The translations under genes and the position numbers were made by a program. Below are positions 36,512 to 44,182 of a DNA stretch of 64,000 bases, in pieces. Position 1 is the first letter of the stretch. Each line of letters begins with the position of its first letter. Origin of the DNA: Acidobacteriota bacterium (GTDB taxonomy: Bacteria > Acidobacteriota > Thermoanaerobaculia > Multivoradales > Multivoraceae); NCBI GenBank assembly GCA_028877275.1, contig JAPPFP010000010.1, positions 131,640-195,639 of the forward strand, in the 5' to 3' direction. The notes under the pieces were generated by a model, which worked only from the letters and a program-made list of their open reading frames with translations, was not told the DNA's origin and ran no database searches.

Positions 36512-36988
36512 ATTCCCAAGCAGTACAAGATCGCCGATGCGTGCCGTTTGCTGGACATACAGCCCTACGTACTGCGCTACTGGCAGACGGAGTTTCCGGC
36601 CCTGGCCTCGAGGAGGACCGGTGGGGGGCGGCGGGACTTCAACGCCGAGGATCTGGAGACGATTCGTCGGATCAAGGAGCTCCTCTACGACGAGGGCTAC
36701 ACGATCGCAAGCGCCAAGAAGAAGCTCGCCGCGGAGCTGGAGGACGGCCAACTGCGCGGTCGGCCCCTCACTCCCGCCACGGAGGACGGCCCGGACGGCG
36801 GTCAGCCTCCAGCGGACGAAGTGGAGGAGGAAGTGCGGGTCAAGGAGGCGCCGCCAGTCGACACAAGCGACATCGGAGCCCTGGCACGGCGGGTCGAGCG
36901 GCTGGAAGGGGGAGTCGCGGCGCTGGTCGCCCAGGCCCGCCAGCTTGCTGCTGAACTCAAGCCGGAAGCTGGCGCGGAAAGCGACTGA
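36512..36988 (+). CDS. MerR-like HTH transcriptional regulator, probable ATT start
   Basis: Winged-helix MerR-family DNA-binding protein of about 158 residues. The HTH reads IPKQYKIADACRLL, then DIQPYVLRYWQTEFPAL, then RRDFNAEDLETIRRIKELLYDEGYTIASAKKKL, which is the complete family domain. The only conventional start in frame, TTG 36548, would remove helix 1. The domain is complete only when translation starts at ATT 36512 (or ATC 36509), right after GGGGAGG. The C-terminal half is acidic and ends in a predicted coiled coil (LARRVERLEGGVAALVAQARQLAAEL). No metal-binding Cys residues, so it is not a classic metal sensor. It stands directly upstream of tRNA-Pro, as related MerR-like genes do in several proteobacteria. 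Targets unknown. Confidence 0.75.
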   Translation: MPKQYKIADACRLLDIQPYVLRYWQTEFPALASRRTGGGRRDFNAEDLETIRRIKELLYDEGYTIASAKKKLAAELEDGQLRGRPLTPATEDGPDGGQPPADEVEEEVRVKEAPPVDTSDIGALARRVERLEGGVAALVAQARQLAAELKPEAGAESD

Positions 36989-37033
36989 CACGGAGCGTCG
37001 GCCTCGCCGTGTCGCCGCCGTGACGCCCGAATC

Positions 37034-37061
37034 TTGCCAAAGCGCCACAAACCAATAGAGA
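37034..37061 (+). promoter_or_regulatory. Promoter candidate for tRNA-Pro
   Basis: TTGCCA (37034-37039), 16-base spacer, TAGAGA (37056-37061), ending 12 bases before the mature tRNA 5' end. Confidence 0.45.
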
Positions 37062-37073
37062 ATGCCCTTCGGT

Positions 37074-37150
37074 CGGGACGTGGCGCAGTCTGGTAGCGTA
37101 CCTGAATGGGGTTCAGGGGGTCGCGAGTTCGAATCTCGCCGTCCCGACCA
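37074..37150 (+). tRNA. tRNA-Pro (anticodon GGG)
   Basis: Acceptor CGGGACG/CGTCCCG, D-arm GGCGCAGTCTGGTAGCG, anticodon stem CCTGA/TCAGG with loop ATGGGGT (anticodon GGG), T-arm GCGAGTTCGAATCTCGC, discriminator A and encoded CCA. 77 nt. Confidence 0.96.
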
Positions 37151-37171
37151 TCCAACCCCTAGTGATCGCCG

Positions 37172-37639
37172 GTGCACGACGTGAAGACCGCATTCGATGC
37201 GGCTGGCTTCCGGTTGGGGCTGGTTGCGGCGCGGTTCAACGGCGGCATCGTTGAACGGCTGATCGCCGGCGCGCGGGAAGCCCTGCTACGGCACGGCGTT
37301 CTGGACGAGCACATCGAGTTGGTTCGGGTGCCCGGCGCCTGGGAGATACCGGCCGCCCTGGACGCGCTTGCGGATACCGGGAGGTTCGACGCCCTGGTGG
37401 CGCTTGGAGCGGTGATTCGGGGGGAGACGCCCCACTTCGACTACATCTGCAGCGAGTGCGCGGCGGGATGCGCACGCGTCACGGCGCGAACCGGCCTGGC
37501 TGTCGGGTTCGGTCTTCTCACCTGCGATGACGCGGAGCAGGCGGCAGCCCGGGCGGGCGGCAAGGCGGGGAACAAGGGCCAGGAGGCCGCGGACGCTGCC
37601 CTGGAGATGGCCTGTCTCCTGCGGTCGCTGAAGACATGA
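37172..37639 (+). CDS. ribH: 6,7-dimethyl-8-ribityllumazine synthase
   Basis: Penultimate enzyme of riboflavin synthesis, forming large icosahedral or pentameric assemblies. 155 residues. Motifs: LGLVAARFN, VRVPGAWEIP, ALGAVIRGETPHFDYICSE (substrate site, with the catalytic His in TPHFDY) and GFGLLTCDDAEQAAARAG. GTG start 21 bases after tRNA-Pro, so it is possibly co-transcribed with the tRNA. The stop overlaps nusB (ATGA). The ribH-nusB pairing is common across bacteria. Confidence 0.95.
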   Translation: MHDVKTAFDAAGFRLGLVAARFNGGIVERLIAGAREALLRHGVLDEHIELVRVPGAWEIPAALDALADTGRFDALVALGAVIRGETPHFDYICSECAAGCARVTARTGLAVGFGLLTCDDAEQAAARAGGKAGNKGQEAADAALEMACLLRSLKT

Positions 37640-38136
37640 CCAGGACTGGAGCCGCGGCTTCCGAAGTTCGTCGAGCGCCGGCGGGAAAACGCCGGCAGGC
37701 CCGTGAGATGGCGCTGCAAATGCTCTACCAGCGAGAGATCGGGCAGCTGGAGCCGCAGCAGCTCGTGCGTGAGTTCGACGTTCACTCGTTCCGTTCCGAG
37801 ACGGCTGACGCCGGCGCGACGCTGAACGCCTCGAAGCTGGCCCTGGCCTACGCGCGCACGCTCCTCGAAGGCAGCCTCATCAACCAGGAGTCGATCGACT
37901 CCCTGATCGACGAGCAGGCGGAGAACTGGCGGCTGGAGAGAATGCCCGTGGTCGACCGAAACGTGCTGCGGCTTGCCGTCTACGAACTCCGTCATCAACC
38001 GGACGTGCCCGCGGTCGTTGTGATCGACGAGGCGATCGAACTCGCCAAGAAGTTCGGCTCAGAGCAGTCGGGGAGGTTCGTCAACGGGGTCCTCGACGCT
38101 CTCCTAGCCACCCTGGGCCGGGATCCCAACCGCTGA
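37636..38136 (+). CDS. nusB: Transcription antitermination factor NusB
   Basis: RNA-binding helical protein acting with NusE (S10) in antitermination on rRNA operons. 166 residues. Motifs: RRQAREMALQMLYQREIG near the start, WRLERMPVVDRNVLRLAVYEL, and the C-terminal VVIDEAIELAKKFGSEQSGRFVNGVLD. ATG overlaps the ribH stop. Confidence 0.95.
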   Translation: MTRTGAAASEVRRAPAGKRRQAREMALQMLYQREIGQLEPQQLVREFDVHSFRSETADAGATLNASKLALAYARTLLEGSLINQESIDSLIDEQAENWRLERMPVVDRNVLRLAVYELRHQPDVPAVVVIDEAIELAKKFGSEQSGRFVNGVLDALLATLGRDPNR

Positions 38137-38144
38137 CCCGCTGC

Positions 38145-38150
38145 TAGGCT
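38145..38150 (+). promoter_or_regulatory. TGC-TAGGCT box before lptE
   Basis: TAGGCT preceded by TGC, seven bases before ATG 38158. A leaderless transcript is suggested, as for several other genes here. Confidence 0.3.
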
Positions 38151-38157
38151 GGCGGTG

Positions 38158-38709
38158 ATGAAGGTGGCATGGCCGGTGCGACTCGTGGCGGTGGTTGCGG
38201 CGCTCGCCACCGGCCTGGCGCTGGGCGGCTGCGGCTACACCCTCGTCGGCAAGGCCTCCAACATACCCGAGGACATCCGGCGAGTCTTCCTGCAGCCCTT
38301 CGAGAACCAGACGACTCGGGTCGAGGTCGAGCAGTTTCTCACTCAGGCGATCGCCGATGAGCTGGTGACGCGGCCGCGGTTCGACCTGGTCGCGACCGCT
38401 GCCGAGGCGGACGCGGTGATTCGGGGCGCTGTGACCGCGTTCCGCGTGGCGCCCATTACCTTCACGACCGACGGCCGTGCCCAGGAGTACGAACTGGCGA
38501 TCGTCGCCGACGTCTCCTTCCGCCGGATTCCCTCGCCGACCGGGGAGGAAGGGGAGGTGATCTGGGCGAACGACCGCTACCAGTTCAAGGAGAGTTACGA
38601 GGTCGAGAGCGCCGACAGCGACTTCTTCGACCGGGAGAACCTCGCAATCGAAGATAGCGCTGAGCGCTTCGCCGACACGATGGTGACCGACCTGCTCGAG
38701 GGCTTCTGA
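38158..38709 (+). CDS. lptE: LPS-assembly lipoprotein LptE
   Basis: Outer-membrane lipoprotein that plugs and matures the LptD barrel in LPS export. 183 residues: signal peptide and lipobox ALGGC (Cys25), then GCGYTLVGKASNIPEDIRRV, FENQTTRVEVEQFLTQAIADEL and a beta/alpha LptE (DUF799-like/RplB) fold. The sequence agrees with the diverse LptE family. ATG start with GTG three bases upstream. lptD is not in the window; the rest of the Lpt system is encoded at 48047-50488 and 58995-61933. Convergent with rpsT. Confidence 0.85.
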   Translation: MKVAWPVRLVAVVAALATGLALGGCGYTLVGKASNIPEDIRRVFLQPFENQTTRVEVEQFLTQAIADELVTRPRFDLVATAAEADAVIRGAVTAFRVAPITFTTDGRAQEYELAIVADVSFRRIPSPTGEEGEVIWANDRYQFKESYEVESADSDFFDRENLAIEDSAERFADTMVTDLLEGF

Positions 38710-38734
38710 ACGGGAGCCCCGGCGCGGCGCAAGG

Positions 38735-39034
38735 TCAGTCGGAGGATTCCGCGGCGGCCGTCGCGGCGGCCGCTTCGACCCGACGATTCACGAGTCTGGT
38801 GAGGCGCGACTTGCGCCGGGCAGCCGCATTCGTGTGAATCACGCCCTTTCGGGCCGTTGCGTCGATCAGACTGAGGGTCGCCGGTAGAAGCTCGCGCGCC
38901 TTCGCCACATCGCCATCCGCGGCGGTGCGAAGCTGCTTGATGGAAGTGCGCAGTCTGGACATCGCGGCGCGGTTTCGATCCCGCCGGATGAGGGACTGCC
39001 GGATCCGCCTCTCGGCCTGCTTGCTGTTCGCCAT
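38735..39034 (-). CDS. rpsT: 30S ribosomal protein S20
   Basis: 99-residue basic helical protein binding 16S rRNA. Diagnostic start MANSKQAERRIRQSLIRRDRN, then SRLRTSIKQLRTA and KGVIHTNAAARRKSRLTRLVN. The C-terminal Ala-rich tail (AAAATAAAESSD) is slightly longer than in E. coli. It lies downstream of cpoB on the same strand with a 77-base gap. Confidence 0.96.
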   Translation of the reverse strand: MANSKQAERRIRQSLIRRDRNRAAMSRLRTSIKQLRTAADGDVAKARELLPATLSLIDATARKGVIHTNAAARRKSRLTRLVNRRVEAAAATAAAESSD

Positions 39035-39111
39035 CTCGTGTTTCTCTCTGGACTCAGTGGGGTTCGCGCTGTCCTGGGCCTGGGAGGACCAACTCCGGCC
39101 GGCGGCGCAGT

Positions 39112-39948
39112 TTACAGTTGGTCGGCGGGGTTGTCGAGTTGCTGGAGCGCAAGGACGGCCTCGTCCGAGTCCGGATACTCCTGCCTGACGCGGAGCAACA
39201 TCTCGTTGGCGAGGTCGCGTTCGCCGAGTTCGATGTGCGCGACTCCCATGCGCAGCATGGAGCTCGCTACCTTGTCGCTGTCCCGGTAGCGTTCAGCGAC
39301 CCGCCCCAGCTCCTCGATGGCGGTGCGAAAGAGCCCCTGTCCCATGTAGGACTCTCCCAGCCAGTACTGGGCGCTGTCCGCGTCTTCTCCGTCGGGGAAG
39401 GTCTCCAGGTAGCGCTCGAAGCCCGTGGCGGCCTGTTCGTAGTCCGCTCCCAGGTAGTGCTGGTAGGCCGCGTCGTACAGTGTCTTCGGCTCCAGAGACT
39501 GGGCGGGAGGGGTCTGGCGGCTGGCCTCGAGCTGTTGGCTGAGCGTCGACAGGACCGTCTCCTGGCGCTCAATCTGGCCCTGGAGGAGATCCAGTTCGTC
39601 GTTCACCTGCCCAATCCGCTCGAGGGACGCGTTGAGGGTCCGTCGCTGTTCCTGGGTTGAGGTTCGCAGAGCTTCGACCTCGGCGAGAATCTGGCGGAGG
39701 TCCTCCTTGACGTCCGCCCTGGCGCCGACCTCGCTCTCGAGCAATTCCTCGACCGCACGAAGCACGGCATTCAGGTCGTCGCGCGTGGGCGCCTGGGCCT
39801 GAAACGCACCAAGCTGCTGCTCGAGAGCCGTCAGCCCCGTCTCCAGTTCCGTCAGCTGGGTCGATGAAGTGCAGGCAGACGCCAGCACCAGGAGAACACC
39901 CGCCAGCAGGAGAGGCCGCCGGGACTCCCAGCCAGGCCAGGAAGTCAT
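39112..39948 (-). CDS. cpoB: Tol-Pal system protein CpoB (YbgF)
   Basis: Periplasmic coordinator of peptidoglycan synthesis and outer-membrane constriction. 278 residues: signal with lipobox-like ASAC (Cys26), a coiled coil of about 100 residues (LTELETGLTALEQQLGAFQ... to LLQGQIERQETVLSTLSQQL), and C-terminal TPRs (about 155-278; YDAAYQHYLGADYEQAATGF, DADSAQYWLGESYMGQGLF). Canonical E. coli CpoB is soluble, so a lipidated form would be a variant. Last gene of the Tol cluster, 61 bases after pal. Confidence 0.88.
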   Translation of the reverse strand: MTSWPGWESRRPLLLAGVLLVLASACTSSTQLTELETGLTALEQQLGAFQAQAPTRDDLNAVLRAVEELLESEVGARADVKEDLRQILAEVEALRTSTQEQRRTLNASLERIGQVNDELDLLQGQIERQETVLSTLSQQLEASRQTPPAQSLEPKTLYDAAYQHYLGADYEQAATGFERYLETFPDGEDADSAQYWLGESYMGQGLFRTAIEELGRVAERYRDSDKVASSMLRMGVAHIELGERDLANEMLLRVRQEYPDSDEAVLALQQLDNPADQL

Positions 39949-40009
39949 GTGGGTGAGACGGCGCGGCCCGGACTGCAGCGAAGGGTTCGCCAGAGGGCCG
40001 GACCCCGGG

Positions 40010-40588
40010 TCACATGCGGTCGGTTACGCGGAAGTAGGCGCGCCGGTTCAGCTGCCAGCAGTCCTCGTTCGACTCCTCGCACTGTGGCCGCTCCTCTCCG
40101 TAGCTGATCGTCTTCAGGCGATCGCCGGAAATGCCGAGGGAGGTGAGGTAGTCGCGGGCCGAGTTCGCTCTCCGGTCGCCAAGGGCCAGGTTGTAGTCGT
40201 TCGTGCCACGCTCGTCACAGTGACCCTCGATCGTGATGACGAAGTCCTCACCGTCCTGGCTCTTGAGGAAGTCCGCGTTCTTGCCGAGTTGAGACCGCGT
40301 CGTGTCGGTCAGGGTCGCCTTGTCGAACTCGAAGTAGACATCGCCCAGGAGGCCCTTCTCATGAACCTCCTCGTTCGCTTCCACGATGTCCTCGGACCAC
40401 GGCGAGACGTAGGCCGGCTCGACCGGGGGTTCCGGCGGCGGCGGGACGGGTTCGGGCGGCGGCGGTTCGGCCGCGGGCGGCGGCGGTGGTGGCGGCGGCG
40501 GCGGTTCGGGTTCCGCCTTCTTGCAGGCCCCGATGGCCAGCAGGACGAGAGCCGACAGGAAGAGTGCAGAGAACCTTCTGGCCAACAT
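40010..40588 (-). CDS. pal: Peptidoglycan-associated lipoprotein Pal
   Basis: Outer-membrane lipoprotein anchoring the envelope to peptidoglycan and interacting with TolB. 192 residues: lipobox AIGAC (Cys22), a Pro/Glu-rich linker of about 45 residues including ten consecutive prolines, then an OmpA-like domain (VYFEFDKATL, IEGHCDERGTNDYNLALGDRRA, GEERPQCEESNEDCWQLNRRA). ATG 40588 with AGGAG 11 bases upstream. A promoter candidate lies in the 122-base gap to tolB. Confidence 0.95.
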   Translation of the reverse strand: MLARRFSALFLSALVLLAIGACKKAEPEPPPPPPPPPPAAEPPPPEPVPPPPEPPVEPAYVSPWSEDIVEANEEVHEKGLLGDVYFEFDKATLTDTTRSQLGKNADFLKSQDGEDFVITIEGHCDERGTNDYNLALGDRRANSARDYLTSLGISGDRLKTISYGEERPQCEESNEDCWQLNRRAYFRVTDRM

Positions 40589-40631
40589 ACCGGGACTACT
40601 CCTAAAGCCTGGAAACTTGGATCGTTTCGGT

Positions 40632-40667
40632 TTAATGGACACTACCAGAGCGGTGCTCGGGCGGCAA
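40632..40667 (-). promoter_or_regulatory. Extended -10 promoter for pal
   Basis: On the minus strand: TTGCCG (40662-40667), 17-base spacer ending in TGG, TAGTGT (40639-40644), then CCATTAA. It ends about 50 bases before the pal start. The stretch 40632-40649 matches 15 of 18 positions of a stretch upstream of the LptF/G gene (50534-50551). Confidence 0.55.
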
Positions 40668-40710
40668 CAGCGGATTCTCCGCGGGGTCTTCAACGGGCCG
40701 GTGCATCGGG

Positions 40711-42093
40711 TCAGTCGAAGTAGCCGGACCAGGAGGGCGAGTAGTTGTTTCCGCGCGTGGTCACCTGGCGCGTGTACCGGCCGTCCCGGCTCATGATGTA
40801 GATCTGGCGATCGCGTCCCCGCTGGCGCGACTCGTAGACGACCCACTCACCGTTGGGAGAAAAGGTCGGGTACTCATGGCTGCCGGGCCCCGTCGTCAGC
40901 AGCTGATCCTGTTCCGTGACCAGGTCGACGACCGCGATGTCGAACCGGTCGCCGCGCTCGGTACGCCGGGCGTACACGAGCTTGCTGCCGTCGGGATGCC
41001 AGGAGGCTCCTTCGTTGTACCGCCCCTTGTAGGTCACCCGCTGAAGATCGCTGCCGTCCAGGTCCATCACGTAGATCTGCGGCGTTCCGGAGCGGCTGGA
41101 CGTAAAGGCGACCCGGCTGCCGTCGGGTGAACACTCGGGGTTCGTGTCCTCGCCGCTCGAGCGGGTGATCTGCCGCGGGGTGCCGCCACCGCGCTCAATG
41201 GAGAAGATCTCGGTGCTGCTCTTGCCACTGCGGCGGACCGGGCGAGAAAAGAGGACCGTCTCGCCGTCCGGGCAGACACTGGGCGAGTACGCGGGCTGCT
41301 CTTCGAAGACGATCGGCGTCTTCCGGCCGGTCGTGAGGTCGGCCCAGTAGACGCCGGGGCGGCCCTGGAAGTACGAGAGGTAGGCCAGTCCGCTGCCGTC
41401 GACGGCCCAGACCGGCGAGAGACTGGTCGAGATGTGGCCGGTGATCCGGCGTTGGGCATGGCCGTCGTAGTCCATCAGGAAGATCTCCTTGCTCGCATGG
41501 CCTTCGCGATCCGAGACAAAGGCGATCGAGGTCATCGCGATGCCTCGGCGACCGGTGAAGTAGAGGACGATCTCGTCGGAGAGGGCGTGCGCGATGCGCC
41601 GCGCCAGGTCGATCCCGCCGCTGAACCGCTTGCCGAGGATGAACTGGCCGCTCGCCAGGTCGTAGACCCGCCCCTCGAGGATCAGTTCCTGCGCGTTCAC
41701 CTTGAACTCCGTCAGGAGAGCGACCTCGTTTCCGTATGCGCGGTACTGCTCCAGATCCTCGGAGCGATCACCGCTCAGACGAATGGCGGAGAGAACCTCC
41801 GGACCCTGAACATCGAACAGTTGGGTGAAAGCCAGATCCTCGCGGAGGGTTTGCTCGAGTTCGTCCATCGCATCGAGGAACTCCGGTCGCGCGCCGGGAG
41901 GGCGCCCGGCGCGCGGTACGGCGAGATTCAGACGCACCGCCGCGTCGGGTTCGAGGACGAGCTGCAGGTCCGATGGGCTTCTGGCGGGAGCCGCCGCGAC
42001 GGCTTCCGGCCCGGTCTGCGCCAGTGCGGGGGCCACGGCAACCAGGCAGAGCGCAGCCGCCAGGACCATGATGGGAAGGGTTGGGAATCTCAT
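40711..42093 (-). CDS. tolB: Tol-Pal system beta-propeller protein TolB
   Basis: Periplasmic TolB, 460 residues: signal peptide (cut near ALA-QTG), an N-terminal alpha/beta domain (LDAMDELEQTLREDLAFTQLFDVQGPE) and a six-bladed propeller of PD40/WD-like repeats (DREGHASKEIFLMDYDGHAQ, TSSRSGTPQIYVMDLDGSD, ending RQVTTRGNNYSPSWSGYFD). It links Pal to the TolQRA motor. Sixteen bases after the TolA/TonB-like gene. Confidence 0.95.
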   Translation of the reverse strand: MRFPTLPIMVLAAALCLVAVAPALAQTGPEAVAAAPARSPSDLQLVLEPDAAVRLNLAVPRAGRPPGARPEFLDAMDELEQTLREDLAFTQLFDVQGPEVLSAIRLSGDRSEDLEQYRAYGNEVALLTEFKVNAQELILEGRVYDLASGQFILGKRFSGGIDLARRIAHALSDEIVLYFTGRRGIAMTSIAFVSDREGHASKEIFLMDYDGHAQRRITGHISTSLSPVWAVDGSGLAYLSYFQGRPGVYWADLTTGRKTPIVFEEQPAYSPSVCPDGETVLFSRPVRRSGKSSTEIFSIERGGGTPRQITRSSGEDTNPECSPDGSRVAFTSSRSGTPQIYVMDLDGSDLQRVTYKGRYNEGASWHPDGSKLVYARRTERGDRFDIAVVDLVTEQDQLLTTGPGSHEYPTFSPNGEWVVYESRQRGRDRQIYIMSRDGRYTRQVTTRGNNYSPSWSGYFD

Positions 42094-42109
42094 CCTCTGC
42101 TCCTCGTCG

Positions 42110-42892
42110 TCACCGGATCATCATCGTCACGCCCAGGCTGGGTTTCCTGAAGCTCCGCGGAAGCGGCATCACCGGCGAGGCCAGCTCGATCGCCCGCAAA
42201 CCGGCATTGTCGAATCGCGTGACTCCGGAGGACTGGAGGAGCTCCAGGTCGCTGACGGTGCCGTCGGCGGCGATCCGGAAGAAGACCACGGCCTCCACCC
42301 CCTCGATCGGGGGCCTGGTCCAGCGGGCCTTGATCGCGGCGATCAATCGGGATGTGTAGTACTCGTAGGTGAAGTCCTCGCTGTCGTAGCCGACCACGGG
42401 CGCGTCGGCATCGTCGGTTCCCGCCAGTGCCTCGTCAACGGTGCGGGCGGGCTGAAACGGACGCTCCAGCCGCGGACGCGGCTCCGGTTCCGGCTCTGGC
42501 TCCGGGGGAGGCGGCTCGGGTTCGGGCTCCGGCTCGGGCTCTTCGGGGGCGAGGGTTGGCACGTCGGCTGGCGGCTCCTCGGGCTCCGGCTCCGGCTCGG
42601 GTTGCGAAACGACCTCCGGTTCCGGTTCTTCCTGCGGCGGTGGTGGCGGAATGGGCTCCGGCCGGATGGTCGGCAGACGGACGATCTCGAGCGGCTGTCG
42701 TTCCAGCTGGGTCCGCTCGGCGAACAGCCGGGGTCCGAACAGGAGCCCGCCGATCAGAGCGATGTGCAGGGTCAGGGACGCCGCCAGGCAAGGCCGGTTG
42801 AGACCCAGGCCGCGCTGTTCCCGTCCCGCGAGAGCGCGTTCGAGCGGCAGCGTGCGGTCGTCCTGGTTCTGCAAGGGAGCCTCGGGCCTCAA
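42110..42892 (-). CDS. TonB/TolA-like energy transducer, probable TTG start
   Basis: 260-residue envelope-spanning protein: cytoplasmic N-terminus, one TM (about 35-54, LAASLTLHIALIGGLLFGP), a long Pro/Glu linker (about 78-150 with many PEPEPE blocks), and a C-terminal TonB domain (YYTSRLIAAIKARWTRPPIEG, VVFFRIAADGTVSDLELLQSSG, LPLPRSF-like end). In its position after tolQ and tolR it most likely fills the TolA role, although its domain is TonB-like. The start is TTG overlapping the tolR stop (TTGA); no ATG or GTG is available before the TM. Confidence 0.85.
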   Translation of the reverse strand: MRPEAPLQNQDDRTLPLERALAGREQRGLGLNRPCLAASLTLHIALIGGLLFGPRLFAERTQLERQPLEIVRLPTIRPEPIPPPPPQEEPEPEVVSQPEPEPEPEEPPADVPTLAPEEPEPEPEPEPPPPEPEPEPEPRPRLERPFQPARTVDEALAGTDDADAPVVGYDSEDFTYEYYTSRLIAAIKARWTRPPIEGVEAVVFFRIAADGTVSDLELLQSSGVTRFDNAGLRAIELASPVMPLPRSFRKPSLGVTMMIR

Positions 42893-43308
42893 TCCGCTGG
42901 TTGTACGACGAGAGATACGCGATGGATGTCCGCACGCTCAAGAACGTCGAGCACGTCGATGATTCTTCCGTAGGGAACTTCCTCATCTCCCTTGACGAAC
43001 ACCGCTTCGTAGTCCCGCAGCTCGAGCATCGGGAGCAGTCGATCGACCAGCAGCGCCGTGGCTACCGGTTCGTCCCTGATGTAGACGAGATCGTTCTGGG
43101 CGATCGTGAGAATCAGCGGATCCTCGTCCCGGATGGCCAGCGAGGCCGGAGATTCCATCTCCGGCAGCGTCACCTCGACGCCCTGGTGCAGCATCGGCGT
43201 CGCGATCATGAAGATGATGAGCAGGACGAGCATGACGTCCACCAAGGGCGTCACGTTGATGTCGGCGAGTACCGAATCGTCGCTGTCGGTGTCCTGGAAG
43301 AACGCCAT
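42889..43308 (-). CDS. tolR: Biopolymer transporter ExbD/TolR family protein
   Basis: 139-residue component of the proton-driven TolQR motor. N-terminal TM with INVTPLVDVMLVLLIIFM, where Asp24 is the protonatable residue, then a periplasmic domain (LTIAQNDLVYIRDEPVATALL, KGDEEVPYGRIIDVLDVL). ATG 43308 with GGGAGG upstream. 23 bases after tolQ; the stop overlaps the next gene. Confidence 0.93.
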   Translation of the reverse strand: MAFFQDTDSDDSVLADINVTPLVDVMLVLLIIFMIATPMLHQGVEVTLPEMESPASLAIRDEDPLILTIAQNDLVYIRDEPVATALLVDRLLPMLELRDYEAVFVKGDEEVPYGRIIDVLDVLERADIHRVSLVVQPAD

Positions 43309-43331
43309 TCTCTTCCCTCCCGGGAGCGGGC

Positions 43332-44021
43332 TCAGCCGAAGTTGCGTTCGGCCAGATTCAGGAACTCGAGCGTGAAGTCGTCCATTTCGGCGCGCAACTG
43401 GCGGAGCCTCGTAGCCAGATAGTTGTAGCCGACCAGCGCCGGAATCGCGGCTACCAGGCCTGCGGCCGTGTTCACCAGCGCTTCGGCAATGCCTGGAGCC
43501 ACCGCGGTGATCGTGGCCGTGCCGGTGGTTCCTATGTCGTTGAACGCGATCATGATTCCCCAAACCGTGCCGAACAGGCCGATGAATGGGGCCGCCGCGG
43601 CGGTCGTGGCCAGCCAGGACGTGTTGCGCGCGAGAACCCGGAGTTCGACGTTGGCGGCCCGGCGGAGAGTCCGCTCGAGGCCCATCAGCGATTGCAGGCG
43701 CAGGCTCTCGTCGTCTCCGTGCGGCTCGCGCAGCGCCTTGATCTGCGTATCGATCTCCAGGTAGCCGGCCTGAAACAGTCCGGCCAGGGAGGCGGCGCGG
43801 TGATCGGATGCGGCCTTCCCGATGTCGCTGAAGCGGGCGGCCTTGCGGAAGAGGGCAAGGAAACTCCGATTCTGCCGGCCGGTGCGCCGGAAAAGCATCA
43901 GTCGCTGGAACAGCACGTACCAGGACGACAGCGACATGAGCGCCAGGATGCTGAGCACGATCCACGCCACCGGACCCGAGCGCAGAAAGAAGTGGATGAC
44001 CGCGGAATCGCCAGCGGCCAT
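43332..44021 (-). CDS. tolQ: MotA/TolQ/ExbB proton channel family protein
   Basis: Inner-membrane partner of TolR. 229 residues: TM1 GPVAWIVLSILALMSLSSWYVLFQR, a cytoplasmic loop with GLERTLRRAANVELRVLARN, then TM2-TM3 with AAAAPFIGLFGTVWGIMIAF and ALVNTAAGLVAAIPALVGYNYL. An upstream GTG at 44111 would add 30 residues, but ATG 44021 matches the usual TolQ N-terminus and leaves room for the palindrome at 44077-44092. First gene of the tol operon. Confidence 0.92.
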   Translation of the reverse strand: MAAGDSAVIHFFLRSGPVAWIVLSILALMSLSSWYVLFQRLMLFRRTGRQNRSFLALFRKAARFSDIGKAASDHRAASLAGLFQAGYLEIDTQIKALREPHGDDESLRLQSLMGLERTLRRAANVELRVLARNTSWLATTAAAAPFIGLFGTVWGIMIAFNDIGTTGTATITAVAPGIAEALVNTAAGLVAAIPALVGYNYLATRLRQLRAEMDDFTLEFLNLAERNFG

Positions 44022-44076
44022 CAGGGTGGCAACGGGTATGGCGAACGAAGGCACCGAAAGGAAAGGTACCAGACAG

Positions 44077-44092
44077 ATAGACAGCCGTCTAT
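44077..44092. promoter_or_regulatory. 16-bp palindrome upstream of tolQ
   Basis: ATAGAC-AGCC-GTCTAT, perfect 6-bp arms, about 56 bases upstream of the tolQ start and 90 bases upstream of etfB. It contains TATAGA-like sequence on the minus strand. It could be an operator for the tol operon or the divergent etf genes. Confidence 0.4.
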
Positions 44093-44172
44093 AGCTTGGA
44101 GTCCCGGGCACGGCGCGGGCCCAGCTATGCTCGCGCGCTACGCGGGCCGGAAGCCGCGGGAGAAGGGGTGCG

Positions 44173-44177
44173 GGAGG
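44173..44177 (+). promoter_or_regulatory. Shine-Dalgarno selecting TTG start of etfB
   Basis: GGAGG five bases before TTG 44183. The TTG begins the conserved EtfB N-terminus (xRIGVCIKQVPDT); upstream in-frame starts would add non-conserved residues. Confidence 0.6.
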
Positions 44178-44182
44178 AAGGG

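Noticed and set aside
36548..36988. TTG 36548 as start of the MerR-like regulator
   Set aside because: It would delete helix 1 of the HTH and lacks a Shine-Dalgarno, whereas GGGGAGG sits before ATT 36512 in the same frame.
40433..40510. GGCGGC-rich tandem repeat as a separate element
   Set aside because: It encodes the polyproline linker of Pal and stays in frame.
42440..42680. Repeat array or CRISPR-like pattern
   Set aside because: The periodic sequence encodes Pro-Glu repeats of the TonB/TolA-like linker; there are no unique spacers.
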